Source of the DNA: Halorientalis pallida | Lineage (GTDB): Archaea; Halobacteriota; Halobacteria; Halobacteriales; Haloarculaceae | Length of the DNA: 64,000 bases | NCBI RefSeq assembly: GCF_004118325.1 | Contig: NZ_RDFA01000004.1 | Coordinates: 248,001 to 312,000 of the forward strand | Direction of reading: 5' to 3' | Shown here: piece by piece, positions 1 through 9,071 of the stretch | Layout of the letters: the number at the start of each line of letters is the position of its first letter | Numbering within the stretch: the stretch's first letter is position 1 | Notes under the pieces: generated by a model | Told to the model about the DNA's origin: nothing | Seen by the model: only the letters and a program-made list of their open reading frames with translations | Databases searched by the model: none | Made by a program: the position numbers and the translations under genes

Positions 1-2522
1 GCCCGCCAGTGGTCAGTGAGTTCGGACTCCGCGAGGTCGGGCACTCCCTCGAAGTCGGCCAGCACGGCCGCGATCCGGGGTAGTGCGGGACGAACGGCCG
101 CCGGATCGGCCTCGGCCGCCCCGGCCAGCGCGGTACACACCTGTCGGGTCGCCCAGTCGTAGGTCTCCGGTAGCGTCTCCGCGAGGGGGTCCGCCAGCCT
201 CGGCGCGAGTTCGGGTCGCTTTTCGAGGAGTTGCCCGAGCGTGCCTGCGGCGATGGACCGACCCCCAGTCGGAGCGTCGTGCGAGAGTTCGATCAGGCGG
301 TCGAGGTGGTCCTCGACAGCGTCGGGCCGGCGCCTGCCAAGCGGGCAGACCAGATACCCGACCAAGTCGGCCCGGTCGGGGTCGTCGACCGACGCGGTGG
401 CGTCGAGCAACGCAGGGAGGTGCGGTACGACGACGCCGCGCGTCTTCCGGCCGAGCTGCTCACAGAGATCCGTGACCGCCGACTGCAGTTCCGGTCCCGG
501 GTCCAGCAGCGCATCGATGTGCTCGTCTACGAACGGCCCGACGGCCGGTTCGGCACCAGCCGAGGTCAGGCGGAGGAGTTCGGCGAGCGTTTCCACCGCC
601 TGTGGCACGGTCATCCGGCCGCCGAGGTCGGTCGCTCCGTCGCCGAGACAGGAGCCGATCACCGCACAGAACTGGTCTGCGACGGTCTCGGTGATCGCTT
701 CGTCGCGCTGGGCGGAGTCGACGACGAGCGAACGGAGCGCGTCGGTCGGGAGCCCTGCGAGGCGGTCGTCCGCGTCTGCGTCGGTCAGCATGACCGTACA
801 GGCATCGTCGACGACCGGTCGCGCGACCGCCAGGTCGGCGTCGGCGACGGGCGCGGTGGGTGCCTGTCCCTGATAGTCGCCGTCGGCCCAGATCACACAG
901 CTGTCGATCAGGAGGTCGGCGGCGAGCGCTTGGTCCGTCTCGGCGACGGCGACCAGCGGGTCCGTCTCGTCGCCGGCCGCGGCCGCCTCGACCGCCGGTT
1001 CGACGGCATCGGGAACGGCGTGGTCGGCCTCCCGGAGCGCGATCAGCGCCGCGGCGGCCTGTCGCCGGTCGTCCCGCCGGGGTGACGTGACGGTCCCGCC
1101 GAGCGCGGCGACGGTCTCGTCCGCGACGGCCGGCCCGACGCCAGCGGTCGCCGCGACGAGGCGAGCGACCGCGGGATCGACGGGTGCCGTCCGACCGTGG
1201 TCGTCGAGGACCGCCGAAACGAGATCGGCGACGAGTTCCGGCCGTGAGTCAGCGATGTCCGCCAGCACGGCGGACGACGCTGCACCGTCCGCCTCGTCCA
1301 TGCTGTCGAGGATCGCGTCGCCGGCGGCGTCGATCACTGCCGGATTGCGTTCGGCCGCGGCGACGAGTACTTCGCCCACGTCCCACCCGCCCGAATCGTC
1401 GGCCAGTTCCAGCCGGTGTGCCGTCACCAGCCGCTCGGCGACGAACCGGGGGTGGTCGGCCGCCAACTCGACCAGCGGGTCGCGGTCGGTGTCGTCGAAC
1501 GGTGCGTCGGCCGTGATCGACGCCAGTGTCTCGAACTCGGGCTCGAACGCACGGTCGGTGTCCCGGACCAGCCGCCCGAGTGCGTCGGCCGCCGTCCGCC
1601 GGTTGCCAGTCCAGCGACTCCGGAGGTACCGGACGAGTACGTCCAGCGCCGGTTCGACCGCCTCGGGCGCGAGGGCGGCCCCAGTCGCGAGGTCCTCGAG
1701 GTGCTGACGCGGCCGCCCGTCGGCGATGGCCTCGACGGCATCGGCCACTGTGGCCGTCGGCACGGCCGTGCCACCGTCGGCGAGTCCGACGAGGGCGACG
1801 CCGAGTCGCGTCCGGACGACCTCGTCCTCGCTGTCGAGGTGATCGGCAATGGCGTCCAGATGGGGTTCGACGAGGGCCGGCCGCTCCCGGGACAGTGCCG
1901 CGACGAGTTCGGCGGCGGTCCGCCGCGGCGACCGCCCGCGCGAGGAGTCGGTGACGTTGTCGACGGGATCGGCGAGCGCGTCGATCACCTGTGACATCGC
2001 ACCCTCGGGATCGGGGTGGTGCAGGAACAGGTCGGGGTTCCGGTCGTCCGGGCCCCGGCCCACCAGGAGTTCGCCGGCCCGCTTGCGGACCGCCGGCACG
2101 GGGTCGTCGAGGCGGTCGACCAGGATGGACGCCAACCGCTCGGGCAGGCCCGCCTCGATGGGGTCCGGCGGGAGCACGTCGTCCAGCGCGTGCTTGAGGT
2201 GACGCGGGTTCAGCGCGGCCTGCCGAACCCGCCAGTCCGGGTCCGTGGCGCAGTCGACGAGCGTCGGTATCAGGTCGGGCGGGGCCGAATCGAACGAGCG
2301 GCAGAACCAGAGGACCACGACGGCGTGGCTCCGGGCTCGCGGGTCGTCGGCGGACAGACACCCGAGAAGGCCGTCGACGGCTCCCTCCGGGAGGTCTTCG
2401 AGCAGGGTGATCTCGTTCAGGACTCGCTGGGCGAACCGTTCGGCGGCGGCGGCACGGTCGTCTCCGTCGTCGAGCCGCAAGGTCAGTTCCTCGAGCGTCG
2501 GTGGCTCCTCAGACGGGGGCAT
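1..2522 (-). CDS. HEAT-repeat-like protein, partial (C-terminus beyond left edge)
   Basis: An open minus-strand frame starts at ATG 2522 and runs off the left edge, giving about 840 visible residues without a stop. I translated it by hand. It is alpha-helical in character, rich in Leu/Ala/Asp/Val, with repeated 30-40 residue units typical of HEAT/ARM scaffolds (for example DPDWRVRQAALNPRHLK and DDPVPAVRKRAGELL). No signal peptide, membrane span or catalytic motif was seen, so a cytoplasmic protein-binding scaffold is inferred. The start overlaps the last 14 nt of the upstream 124-aa gene, which suggests translational coupling. The partner and process are unknown. The frame is well supported by the acidic composition; the family call is by eye. 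Confidence 0.75.
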   Translation of the reverse strand, partial: MPPSEEPPTLEELTLRLDDGDDRAAAAERFAQRVLNEITLLEDLPEGAVDGLLGCLSADDPRARSHAVVVLWFCRSFDSAPPDLIPTLVDCATDPDWRVRQAALNPRHLKHALDDVLPPDPIEAGLPERLASILVDRLDDPVPAVRKRAGELLVGRGPDDRNPDLFLHHPDPEGAMSQVIDALADPVDNVTDSSRGRSPRRTAAELVAALSRERPALVEPHLDAIADHLDSEDEVVRTRLGVALVGLADGGTAVPTATVADAVEAIADGRPRQHLEDLATGAALAPEAVEPALDVLVRYLRSRWTGNRRTAADALGRLVRDTDRAFEPEFETLASITADAPFDDTDRDPLVELAADHPRFVAERLVTAHRLELADDSGGWDVGEVLVAAAERNPAVIDAAGDAILDSMDEADGAASSAVLADIADSRPELVADLVSAVLDDHGRTAPVDPAVARLVAATAGVGPAVADETVAALGGTVTSPRRDDRRQAAAALIALREADHAVPDAVEPAVEAAAAGDETDPLVAVAETDQALAADLLIDSCVIWADGDYQGQAPTAPVADADLAVARPVVDDACTVMLTDADADDRLAGLPTDALRSLVVDSAQRDEAITETVADQFCAVIGSCLGDGATDLGGRMTVPQAVETLAELLRLTSAGAEPAVGPFVDEHIDALLDPGPELQSAVTDLCEQLGRKTRGVVVPHLPALLDATASVDDPDRADLVGYLVCPLGRRRPDAVEDHLDRLIELSHDAPTGGRSIAAGTLGQLLEKRPELAPRLADPLAETLPETYDWATRQVCTALAGAAEADPAAVRPALPRIAAVLADFEGVPDLAESELTDHWR

Positions 2523-2883
2523 AGATACCGTACTTGGCCGAGAAGTAGTCGAAGACCGGTTCCGTCATCGTGCCCATCGCGTCGTGAGACAGCCGTTCGA
2601 TCTCGGTGAGTTCGCCGTCGTCGGTCTCGTAGTAGGCCGCGAGCATCCCGCCCGCGCCGTCGTAGTGGTGAAACAGCGCGACGGCTGCGACGGACTCGGC
2701 GACTGCATTCAGTGCGTCCACGACCCGATCCGTCCGGTACTCGATGCCGACGAACACCAGCGCGTCGCCGTGACGCACACAGTAGTCGATCCGCGAGTCC
2801 TGGTAGTCCATGGCGTCCCGGACGGCCTCGGGGTCGCCCCCTTCGGCGAGTTCGACGGAGAGCCAGTGTCGGTCTGCGCCCAT
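2509..2883 (-). CDS. small conserved haloarchaeal-type hypothetical protein
   Basis: A 124-aa acidic soluble protein starting MGADRHWLSVELAEGG. It has alternating beta/alpha character (RIDYCVRHGDALVFVGIEY, then helical ALNAVAESVAAVALF) and a C-terminal tail with two aromatic patches. No family was recognised. It lies directly upstream of the HEAT-like gene and overlaps it by 14 nt, so the two probably form one operon and may act together. The start ATG at 2883 faces the divergent guaA gene; an AT-rich ccattatcatt element on this strand just upstream is a plausible TATA region. Confidence 0.7.
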   Translation of the reverse strand: MGADRHWLSVELAEGGDPEAVRDAMDYQDSRIDYCVRHGDALVFVGIEYRTDRVVDALNAVAESVAAVALFHHYDGAGGMLAAYYETDDGELTEIERLSHDAMGTMTEPVFDYFSAKYGIYAPV

Positions 2884-2982
2884 ACCCGTTGGAATCGCGT
2901 CAGAATGATAATGGTTTTCCCGGCGTCGGTCGGCGCTCCCGTTCCGGGCGACTTATCCGTTCCGTCGGTCTGTATCCTCGCA

Positions 2983-3531
2983 ATGACGCGTATCGACGTG
3001 GTCGACAACCACGGCCAGTTCACCCACCTGGAACACCGCGCGCTCCGTGACCTGGGCGTGGACGTGGAACTCATCGACAATACGACGCCACCGGCGGAGA
3101 TCGACGCCGACGGCCTCGTCCTCTCGGGCGGCCCGGACATCGACGACATCGGTAACTGCCCCGATTACCTCGATCTGGACGTGCCGGTGCTGGGTATCTG
3201 TCTCGGCATGCAGATCATCGCGGACGAACTCGGCGGCCGGGTCGACGCCGGCGATTACGGCGGCTACGCCGACGTGACCGTCGAAATCACCGACGACACC
3301 GACCCCCTGATCGGCTCGCTCGCACCCGAAACACGGGTGTGGGCCAGCCACGCCGACGAGGTCAAGGAAGTCCCCGAGGGCTTCACCCGAACCGCGAAAA
3401 GCGACGTGTGCGGCGTCGAAGCCATGAGCGACGCCGACCGCGACCTCTACGGCGTCCAGTGGCACCCGGAGGTCTCCCACACCGAAGAGGGAGAGGCCGT
3501 CTTCCAGAACTTCCTCGAAATCTGTGAGTGA
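2983..3531 (+). CDS. guaA1: GMP synthase subunit A (glutamine amidotransferase)
   Basis: A 182-aa class I glutamine amidotransferase. It hydrolyses glutamine to supply ammonia to the separate ATP-pyrophosphatase subunit that converts XMP to GMP; archaea usually split the two subunits into separate genes. The catalytic triad is visible: nucleophile Cys73 in GICLGMQ, and His161 and Glu163 in WHPEVSH. The start MTRIDVVDNHGQ is the family-typical N-terminus; longer in-frame starts upstream only add low-complexity sequence. The synthetase subunit is not in this window. Divergent from the 2509-2883 gene, with a TATA-like acttatcc about 30 nt upstream. Confidence 0.95.
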   Translation: MTRIDVVDNHGQFTHLEHRALRDLGVDVELIDNTTPPAEIDADGLVLSGGPDIDDIGNCPDYLDLDVPVLGICLGMQIIADELGGRVDAGDYGGYADVTVEITDDTDPLIGSLAPETRVWASHADEVKEVPEGFTRTAKSDVCGVEAMSDADRDLYGVQWHPEVSHTEEGEAVFQNFLEICE

Positions 3532-3669
3532 ACGGCCTCTGGAGGGTCAGAGCCCCCGCTCTGCACCGTAGCAGGCGGGAGAGCCGATATTTCCGGCCCG
3601 TGTGTGAACGCTTCTCTACAGTCAGGAAGGCATCAAGAACTATAGCGTAGGGGAATCGAACCAGCAACA

Positions 3670-5568
3670 ATGACCCAGACTCAGGGCGATCTCGCCGGGC
3701 TTTCGCGGTTCATCTTCCGCGCGCCCAACTGGTACTCGACGCTGACGTTCGCCCTCGTGATCGCCGCCGTCACCGGCGTCGCCGTGTTCGACGGCCGGTA
3801 CGTCCTCGGCGACGCGTGGGAGGGGATCTTCTTCGTCGGCCTGCCGACCATCGCCGCGAGCGTCCTCACGCCGTACGTGGACGGCCGGCTCGGCGGGCAG
3901 TTGACGCCCAACCGCGCCTCACTGCTGGCGCTGACCTGCGAACTGGTGACCGTCGCGGTGCTGGTGGTCGCGGGCCTGCTCGTCCTGGTCACGGGCCCCG
4001 TCCAGGAGCTGGTACTGGGAGACCCCGTCGTCGGCACGCTGGGTCAGCAGTTCGTCTTCGACGCCCTGTTGCTCGCGCTTGCCTCCATCTTCGCGATCCG
4101 GCTGTTCGTGATCGTCGCCGTCTCCAGACACTCCCTGCCGGTCGCGGCCATCCCCGCCAGCATCCAGACCGTCGCGGCCGCGGTCCTGCTGTTCATCTAC
4201 AGCGGGACGCTCCGCTTCCTGGAAGTCGGCGGTCCGATCATGAACTCGTATCTCTCCCGGCCCGAGGCGGCCCCGCCGGAGCTGACCGTCGTCATCCCGC
4301 GGGACTTCGTGTTGCTCGGGGCGGTCTGTCTGGTCTACGGGGCCGGCGTCGCACTGTTTCTCTGGGCGATCGACTCCCCCTGGCAGCGAAGTCTCGACGT
4401 CTCCGTCCTGGATTTCATCCGTGGGTTCATCGGCCACATCGCCGAGGGGACCCGCGAACTGGAGGACTTCTTCGAGGAAATCGGCGAGGAGGCGATGGTT
4501 CCGGTCACCGTCCTCGTCTTCCGAACGGAGAACGGCGCGGAGAAAGCCCGGTTCGTCCTGCCAATGATCCACCCCGGCCCGATGGGCGAGATCGGCGGCG
4601 GGAACCTCCCCGAGCGAGTCGCCCGACGCGCCGAGGGACTGGCGTTCCCGCCGCACGCGACCGCCGGTCACGACTTCAACCTCGTGACCGAACGGGAGGT
4701 CGACACCATCCTCGACGCCGCCGACAGCGCCATCGGCGAGATCGAGTTCACCGACGAGGCCTCCGTCTCCGTTCGAGCCGGCGAGGGGGACGCGAAACTC
4801 GTCGGGCAGGCCTTCGGCGACGACGCGCTGGCGGTCGCGACCTACGCCCCCGCGTTCGCCGACGACGTGGAGTACGCGGTCGGTCTCTCCGCGGCCGCGG
4901 AAGCCCGCTCGGCCGGCCTCGACGAGGTGATGCTCGTCGACGCCCACAACAGCAACAACGGCCTGGAGGGCGAGGACCTGGGCCACGTCACGCCGGGGAG
5001 CAAGCGCTCGTTCGACATGATCACCGGGGCGGGCGAAGTCGGGGAGCGACTCGTCGACGCCGAGCGCGGCCAGCCGAAACTGGGCGTCGCCTGGGACGAG
5101 ACCCCCTGGGAACCCACAGACGGAATCGGCCCGCTCGGGGTCCGGGTAGCCGTCCTCGAAGTCGGTGACCACCGCACCGCGTACGTGCTCGTCGACGGTA
5201 ACAACATGGAACCCGGCCTGCGCGGGACACTCGTCGAGGCCATCGAGGGCGTCGACCACACCGAAGTGATGACGACCGACACCCACATCGTCAACACCGT
5301 CGAGGCCGACAACCAGGTCGGCGCGGCCATCGACGACGACGAACTCGTCGCCATCGTCACCGAACTTGTCGACCAGGCGGCCGACGACCTCGAACCGGTC
5401 GAGGCGGGCATGGCCTCCGAGCGAGCGGCGGTCACCGTCTTCGGTAACGACCGGACCGAGACGCTCGCATCCCACGCCAACGCGATGATCTCGATGGGCG
5501 CGACGCTGGCCGCCGCCGTCATCGTCGCCGTCCTCACCATCTCGCTGTTCCTCTTCGCCCTCGCTTAG
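3670..5568 (+). CDS. DUF2070 family membrane protein
   Basis: A 632-aa archaeal membrane protein of the DUF2070 family. About six to seven hydrophobic spans occupy residues 25-240. They are followed by a large soluble domain (about 250-605) with the family-like stretch HPGPMGEIGGGNLPERVA and several His/Asp-rich segments (VDAHNSNN, TTDTHIVN). A single span closes the protein (about 606-630). The family is archaeal and has no assigned function; the His/Asp motifs in the soluble domain suggest metal or phosphate chemistry, which is only inference. Start ATG 3670; an actata element near 3640 is the best TATA candidate. Monocistronic by spacing. Confidence 0.85.
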   Translation: MTQTQGDLAGLSRFIFRAPNWYSTLTFALVIAAVTGVAVFDGRYVLGDAWEGIFFVGLPTIAASVLTPYVDGRLGGQLTPNRASLLALTCELVTVAVLVVAGLLVLVTGPVQELVLGDPVVGTLGQQFVFDALLLALASIFAIRLFVIVAVSRHSLPVAAIPASIQTVAAAVLLFIYSGTLRFLEVGGPIMNSYLSRPEAAPPELTVVIPRDFVLLGAVCLVYGAGVALFLWAIDSPWQRSLDVSVLDFIRGFIGHIAEGTRELEDFFEEIGEEAMVPVTVLVFRTENGAEKARFVLPMIHPGPMGEIGGGNLPERVARRAEGLAFPPHATAGHDFNLVTEREVDTILDAADSAIGEIEFTDEASVSVRAGEGDAKLVGQAFGDDALAVATYAPAFADDVEYAVGLSAAAEARSAGLDEVMLVDAHNSNNGLEGEDLGHVTPGSKRSFDMITGAGEVGERLVDAERGQPKLGVAWDETPWEPTDGIGPLGVRVAVLEVGDHRTAYVLVDGNNMEPGLRGTLVEAIEGVDHTEVMTTDTHIVNTVEADNQVGAAIDDDELVAIVTELVDQAADDLEPVEAGMASERAAVTVFGNDRTETLASHANAMISMGATLAAAVIVAVLTISLFLFALA

Positions 5569-5656
5569 TTACCGAATCTGATAACCCGACGGGACGTTTT
5601 AAGCCGCGGCCAGTCCGAGCGTCGGGCAGCGGCGGGTGACCGCCGGGGACTCGACG

Positions 5657-7849
5657 ATGCAACGGCCACTGGCACCGGACGAGGCGAGCGCCGCGACCAG
5701 CCGACCGGCGCGCTGTGCGGTCGGCTGTGTGTGCCTGTTTCTGTGTCTGCTCGCGGTCACCGGCCCGGCCGCGGGAGCCACCGGACCGGGGACCGTCGCC
5801 ACGGCTCCCGTGGCCGCCGGGACGCCGGCGATCGCCCAGCAGGAGGACTGTTTCGGGTCGGATACCTTCGAGGCCGTGGCCGGCGGCACGGTGGAGTTCT
5901 CGAGCAGTTGCGGCGGCTACATCCTCGTCGGTGGGGACAAGACGGTCGACTCCGCCTCGAACCGGAACTTCCTCGACCTGCTCTACGTCTCCGGCGGCAG
6001 CGCGACGGTCACGGTCAACACGCGCTTGCTCGGCACCGATCAGTCGGCCTACTCCGGGGGCGTCGTCAGCTACACACAGAAGTACGGCGCAGACACCGCA
6101 CCCGGAGACACCGCGGAGTTCGACGGGTTCGAGTTCGTGAACGAGGACGGCGAGGAAATCGCCGGGACGCTCGCGGAGTTCAACGAGCAGGTCGGCATCA
6201 CGCGGCTCCCGCGACCGGTCCAGCCCGCCCGCTACCGATTGCTGGCGGGGGCCAACGAGTCACTCGTTCTCGGCGACGACGGCGTCCCGTATCTGGAGGG
6301 ACCGCTCGACCGGTCGAACCTCAGGCTGACGAAGCCGGGTTTCGAGGGTGACCTCGGACGGAGCGTCGCACCCAAAGGCGCGGCCGACGAGGACTTCGCG
6401 CCAGCGACCGACCGGACCCGGGTCGCGGTCGGCGACCGCGTGCGGATCAGCGGGTTCTCGACCGCCGGGTTCCGGGGGACCTTCTCGACCATCGACGCCG
6501 AAGGCCTCGACAGGCTCCGGACCCTGCTCGACTACCCCGAGGGCGTCAACGTCACCATCGAACACCTGAATCCCGGGGTGAACCAGAAGCCCGAAGAGGT
6601 CACCTTCGACAGCGCGAACGCCCGGGACCTGTTCGTCGACTTTTCCGACGACGACGAGTCCTTTTCCATGGTCATCGACACGTCGAAGGGGACGTGGTTC
6701 GGCGCTCGCTCGGCCCCGGGCGACCGGTTCAGAGTGACCTACGCGTTCGAGGGGACGCCCGGCGAGGAGTACCGCTTCCCCGGCGGGAACGGGTTGCCCG
6801 GGCCGTTCACCGCCCAGTCGACGGCCGACCCGGACCGCAGCGAACAGTATCCCTACTTCGACGGCGAGGAGACGACCGTCGAGTCGACGACGACGTTCAC
6901 CGTCGTCGAACCCCGGATCGAGTACAGCCAGGACCAGTTGACCAGCGACGGCGCGTTGATCGTCGGCGAGAACGGCCAGTACCGGCTCACCGGGACGACG
7001 ACGTACGCGCCCGGAACGGACGTCGAGATTCAGCTCATCTCCCGGGACGACCCACCGCCGACGAAGATCCGGATCGACGACGTGTCCATCGGGGACGACG
7101 GGAGCTTCCGGACGCCGGCGGTCAGCTTCGCCGAACTCGACCCCGAGAACCCGGTCGAGGCGGAACTGTTCTTGCGTGACCAGCTGGTCGACCGCCGCCC
7201 CGTCGTCATCGCAGCCGATCCCGACGATCCGGCCGAACTCGCGCTTGTCGACGCCACCTCGTCGGTGACGATCACGGAGGGCGAGTCGCTGTCGGCACTC
7301 GCCGCCACGGCCGAGAACACCGGCGTCGCCGACGGCACCGCGAACGTCAGACTCCGGATCGACGGCGACCTCTGGGGGAACCGGACGATCACCGTCACCC
7401 CGGACCGGAACCGGACCGTCGCCTTCGACAGGTCCTACCCCTCGCTTCCCCCCGGAGAGTACCCGTACACCGTCAGGCTGGCCGGTGCCGACCGGACGCT
7501 GTCGGGCACACTGGTGATCGAGCCGGGGGGGACTCCCGAGCCGACGGTCACCGCCGAGCCCGACAGGCCGGACACGACACGGCCGCCGACCGCGACGTCC
7601 GAGGACACACCCCAGTCACCGCCCACGCGGACAGCGACGGCGACGGTGACGTCAGAGCCGACGACCGCCGTCGCGACGAACGGCTCGGCACCCGAAGAGG
7701 AGGCGGCCGGGTCACCGATCGGCGGCCTCGTCGGCTACGTCACGTCGGTGCTCCCGTTCACGCTCGGTTCGATGGTGTTCGTCATCCTCGCGTACGTGAT
7801 CGTGCGGGCGGTCGTCGCCCGGCGTGGCGGAAGCGAGAGTGCGTCCTGA
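5657..7849 (+). CDS. secreted surface protein with BGTF-type domain and C-terminal membrane anchor
   Basis: A 730-aa exported cell-surface protein. The N-terminus has a signal peptide (hydrophobic CVCLFLCLLAVTGPAAGA). The body is beta-rich, with a region around residues 400-520 resembling the haloarchaeal BGTF surface domain (GALIVGENGQYRLTGTT, VEIQLISRDDPPPTKIRID), followed by a CARDB/Ig-like stretch. A Thr/Pro-rich linker (about 625-680), a likely glycosylation zone, leads to one membrane span (FTLGSMVFVILAYVIV) and a short basic tail. It probably sits at or under the S-layer. GTG at 5636 in the same frame is an alternative start; ATG 5657 gives the cleaner signal peptide. A TATA-like ttttaag lies at about 5596-5602. 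Confidence 0.8.
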   Translation: MQRPLAPDEASAATSRPARCAVGCVCLFLCLLAVTGPAAGATGPGTVATAPVAAGTPAIAQQEDCFGSDTFEAVAGGTVEFSSSCGGYILVGGDKTVDSASNRNFLDLLYVSGGSATVTVNTRLLGTDQSAYSGGVVSYTQKYGADTAPGDTAEFDGFEFVNEDGEEIAGTLAEFNEQVGITRLPRPVQPARYRLLAGANESLVLGDDGVPYLEGPLDRSNLRLTKPGFEGDLGRSVAPKGAADEDFAPATDRTRVAVGDRVRISGFSTAGFRGTFSTIDAEGLDRLRTLLDYPEGVNVTIEHLNPGVNQKPEEVTFDSANARDLFVDFSDDDESFSMVIDTSKGTWFGARSAPGDRFRVTYAFEGTPGEEYRFPGGNGLPGPFTAQSTADPDRSEQYPYFDGEETTVESTTTFTVVEPRIEYSQDQLTSDGALIVGENGQYRLTGTTTYAPGTDVEIQLISRDDPPPTKIRIDDVSIGDDGSFRTPAVSFAELDPENPVEAELFLRDQLVDRRPVVIAADPDDPAELALVDATSSVTITEGESLSALAATAENTGVADGTANVRLRIDGDLWGNRTITVTPDRNRTVAFDRSYPSLPPGEYPYTVRLAGADRTLSGTLVIEPGGTPEPTVTAEPDRPDTTRPPTATSEDTPQSPPTRTATATVTSEPTTAVATNGSAPEEEAAGSPIGGLVGYVTSVLPFTLGSMVFVILAYVIVRAVVARRGGSESAS

Positions 7850-7853
7850 AAAA

Positions 7854-8096
7854 TTACTCGTCGAACAGGTCGTCCACGGCCGACCGCGCGGTCAGCGCCG
7901 CGTCGTCGGCGACCTGTTCGGGGTCGCGAGTGTCCGAGGGTGCGTTGAGGTAGACGTCCACTTCGAGGATTCCGTCCTCGAACGTGACCGTCACGTCGAG
8001 GTCGTCGACCTCGGACTGTTTGTAGCGCGCGAACACGACCCCTTCCGCAGCGTCGGCGGCCGTCTCCACGACTTCCTCGTCGGTGGGCTCGCCCAT
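7854..8096 (-). CDS. DUF3194 family protein
   Basis: An 80-aa acidic protein (MGEPTDEEVVETAADAAEG) matching the short archaeal DUF3194 family that is commonly encoded next to prefoldin beta. Function unknown. ATG 8096 is chosen because it lies 1 nt after the pfdB stop codon, whereas the longer in-frame start would overlap pfdB by about 50 nt. Co-transcription with pfdB is near certain from spacing. The gene ends 5 nt from the convergent surface-protein gene. Confidence 0.8.
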   Translation of the reverse strand: MGEPTDEEVVETAADAAEGVVFARYKQSEVDDLDVTVTFEDGILEVDVYLNAPSDTRDPEQVADDAALTARSAVDDLFDE

Positions 8097-8097
8097 C

Positions 8098-8487
8098 TCA
8101 GGCGCCGCCGGCACCGGGACCCATCGGGCCGCCACCGCCGCCGGCACCGCCGAGCAGCTGCTGGAGCTCCTGCTGGAGTTCCTCGAACTGCTCCTGGACG
8201 CGCTCTTCCTGCTTTTCGAGCGTGTCGACGCGAACTTCGAGGCTCTCGACGGACTCTTCGAGGTCGTCCTTGGCTTCGTCGTACTCGGTCTTGACGAGCA
8301 GTTCGCCGACCTCGCGGTACATGGTGGTGTCCTCGTTCACGTCGTCGAGTTCGTCGAGCGCAGTCTGGGACTCAGTCAGCTGTGTCTCGGCCTGCTGTTT
8401 CTGGGCGGCGACCTGCTGTGCCGTCTCCTGAAGGTCCTGTAGCTCCTCGATTTTCTCCTGTGCTTCCGGCGGCAGATTACCCTGCAT
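8098..8487 (-). CDS. pfdB: prefoldin subunit beta
   Basis: A 129-aa beta-type prefoldin (GimC) subunit. It forms the hexameric holdase with alpha subunits and passes unfolded proteins to the thermosome. Sequence shows [20 protein letters not shown], two long coiled-coil helices separated by a hairpin segment ([15 protein letters not shown]), and a Gly/Pro-rich tail. ATG 8487 is chosen by match to the family N-terminus; an upstream in-frame ATG adds 13 non-conserved residues. First gene of a two-gene unit with DUF3194. In many archaea pfdB directly follows pcc1; here 4.2 kb with two regulatory genes lies between. Confidence 0.93.
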   Translation of the reverse strand: MQGNLPPEAQEKIEELQDLQETAQQVAAQKQQAETQLTESQTALDELDDVNEDTTMYREVGELLVKTEYDEAKDDLEESVESLEVRVDTLEKQEERVQEQFEELQQELQQLLGGAGGGGGPMGPGAGGA

Positions 8488-8619
8488 ACCCGAACTCTCG
8501 GCATCCGGAGTGAAAAACCCACGCATCTCACCACTCGACCGATCGCGGCGGTCGACCTGTCGGTCGGCAGCCCGACCGCCAGCGAGGAATAGGGGGCGGC
8601 AGAGAGAACGGCCGACAGA

Positions 8620-9018
8620 TCAGGATTCGGCCTGTGGCCCGTCGTCGACGGCGTCGACGTGTTCGGCCCACTTCTCGACCGTCGGCTGCCCCCAGTAGCG
8701 TGCAGTGTTGCTCCGCGGGTCGTAGTCGACGATGCCCGCCTCGTCGAGTTTCGGCAGATGCCGGTGGTGGAGGTTGATCGCGAGCCGTTCGCGCTCCGCG
8801 TCGCTCTCGTCCGGTGCGAGCGCTTCGACGAGGTCCTCGAGCGTCGCCACCTCGACCCCGGCCCGCCGCAAGAACAGGCAGACGCGGCGTCGGCAGTCGT
8901 TCGAGAGTAACTCGAACACGTCGTCGATGGGTGGCGTCACTACCGCACGGTTCGTGCCCAGTGGGTTCGTCGCACTCGGGGGCCGCACCGATCGTTCGGG
9001 TCGATGGTCGTCTCTCAT
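8620..9018 (-). CDS. DUF7344-type winged-helix transcriptional regulator
   Basis: A 132-aa protein with one winged-helix domain (about residues 32-115): DDVFELLSNDCRRRVCLFL, then LAINLHHRHLPKLDEAGIVDY and a wing ending TARYWG. This is the DUF7344/ArsR-like DNA-binding fold abundant in haloarchaea; ligand and targets are unknown. The first 28 residues are disordered and not conserved-looking, so a GTG near codon 26 could be the real start. ATG 9018 lies inside a perfect 11-bp inverted repeat. The neighbour upstream is the giant BAT regulator, 53 nt away, and both sit inside an otherwise informational gene block. Confidence 0.8.
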   Translation of the reverse strand: MRDDHRPERSVRPPSATNPLGTNRAVVTPPIDDVFELLSNDCRRRVCLFLRRAGVEVATLEDLVEALAPDESDAERERLAINLHHRHLPKLDEAGIVDYDPRSNTARYWGQPTVEKWAEHVDAVDDGPQAES

Positions 9019-9056
9019 GGAGGCTACACGTTACTCGGAGCCCCTCCTCCATGAGA
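9013..9056 (-). promoter_or_regulatory. 11-bp inverted repeat spanning the start codon of the DUF7344 gene
   Basis: tctcatggagg at 9013-9023 and its exact reverse complement cctccatgaga at 9046-9056 are separated by 22 nt. The inner arm contains the ATG of the DUF7344 gene on the minus strand. It may be an RNA hairpin that hides the start codon, or a two-site operator for this or the neighbouring regulator. Confidence 0.5.
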
Positions 9057-9071
9057 AGGATACCTAGCTGT

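Noticed and set aside
1249-2361. Long minus-strand open frame of 370 codons
   Set aside because: Arg/Pro/Gly-rich translation typical of an out-of-frame reading of GC-rich DNA; the acidic HEAT-like frame on the same strand covers it.
2245-2982. N-terminal extension of guaA by about 246 codons
   Set aside because: The extension overlaps two minus-strand genes and is low complexity; the family starts at MTRIDVV.
3919-5475. 518-codon minus-strand frame opposite the DUF2070 gene
   Set aside because: It mirrors the codon pattern of the true gene and has no recognisable domain; the plus strand has membrane spans and family motifs.
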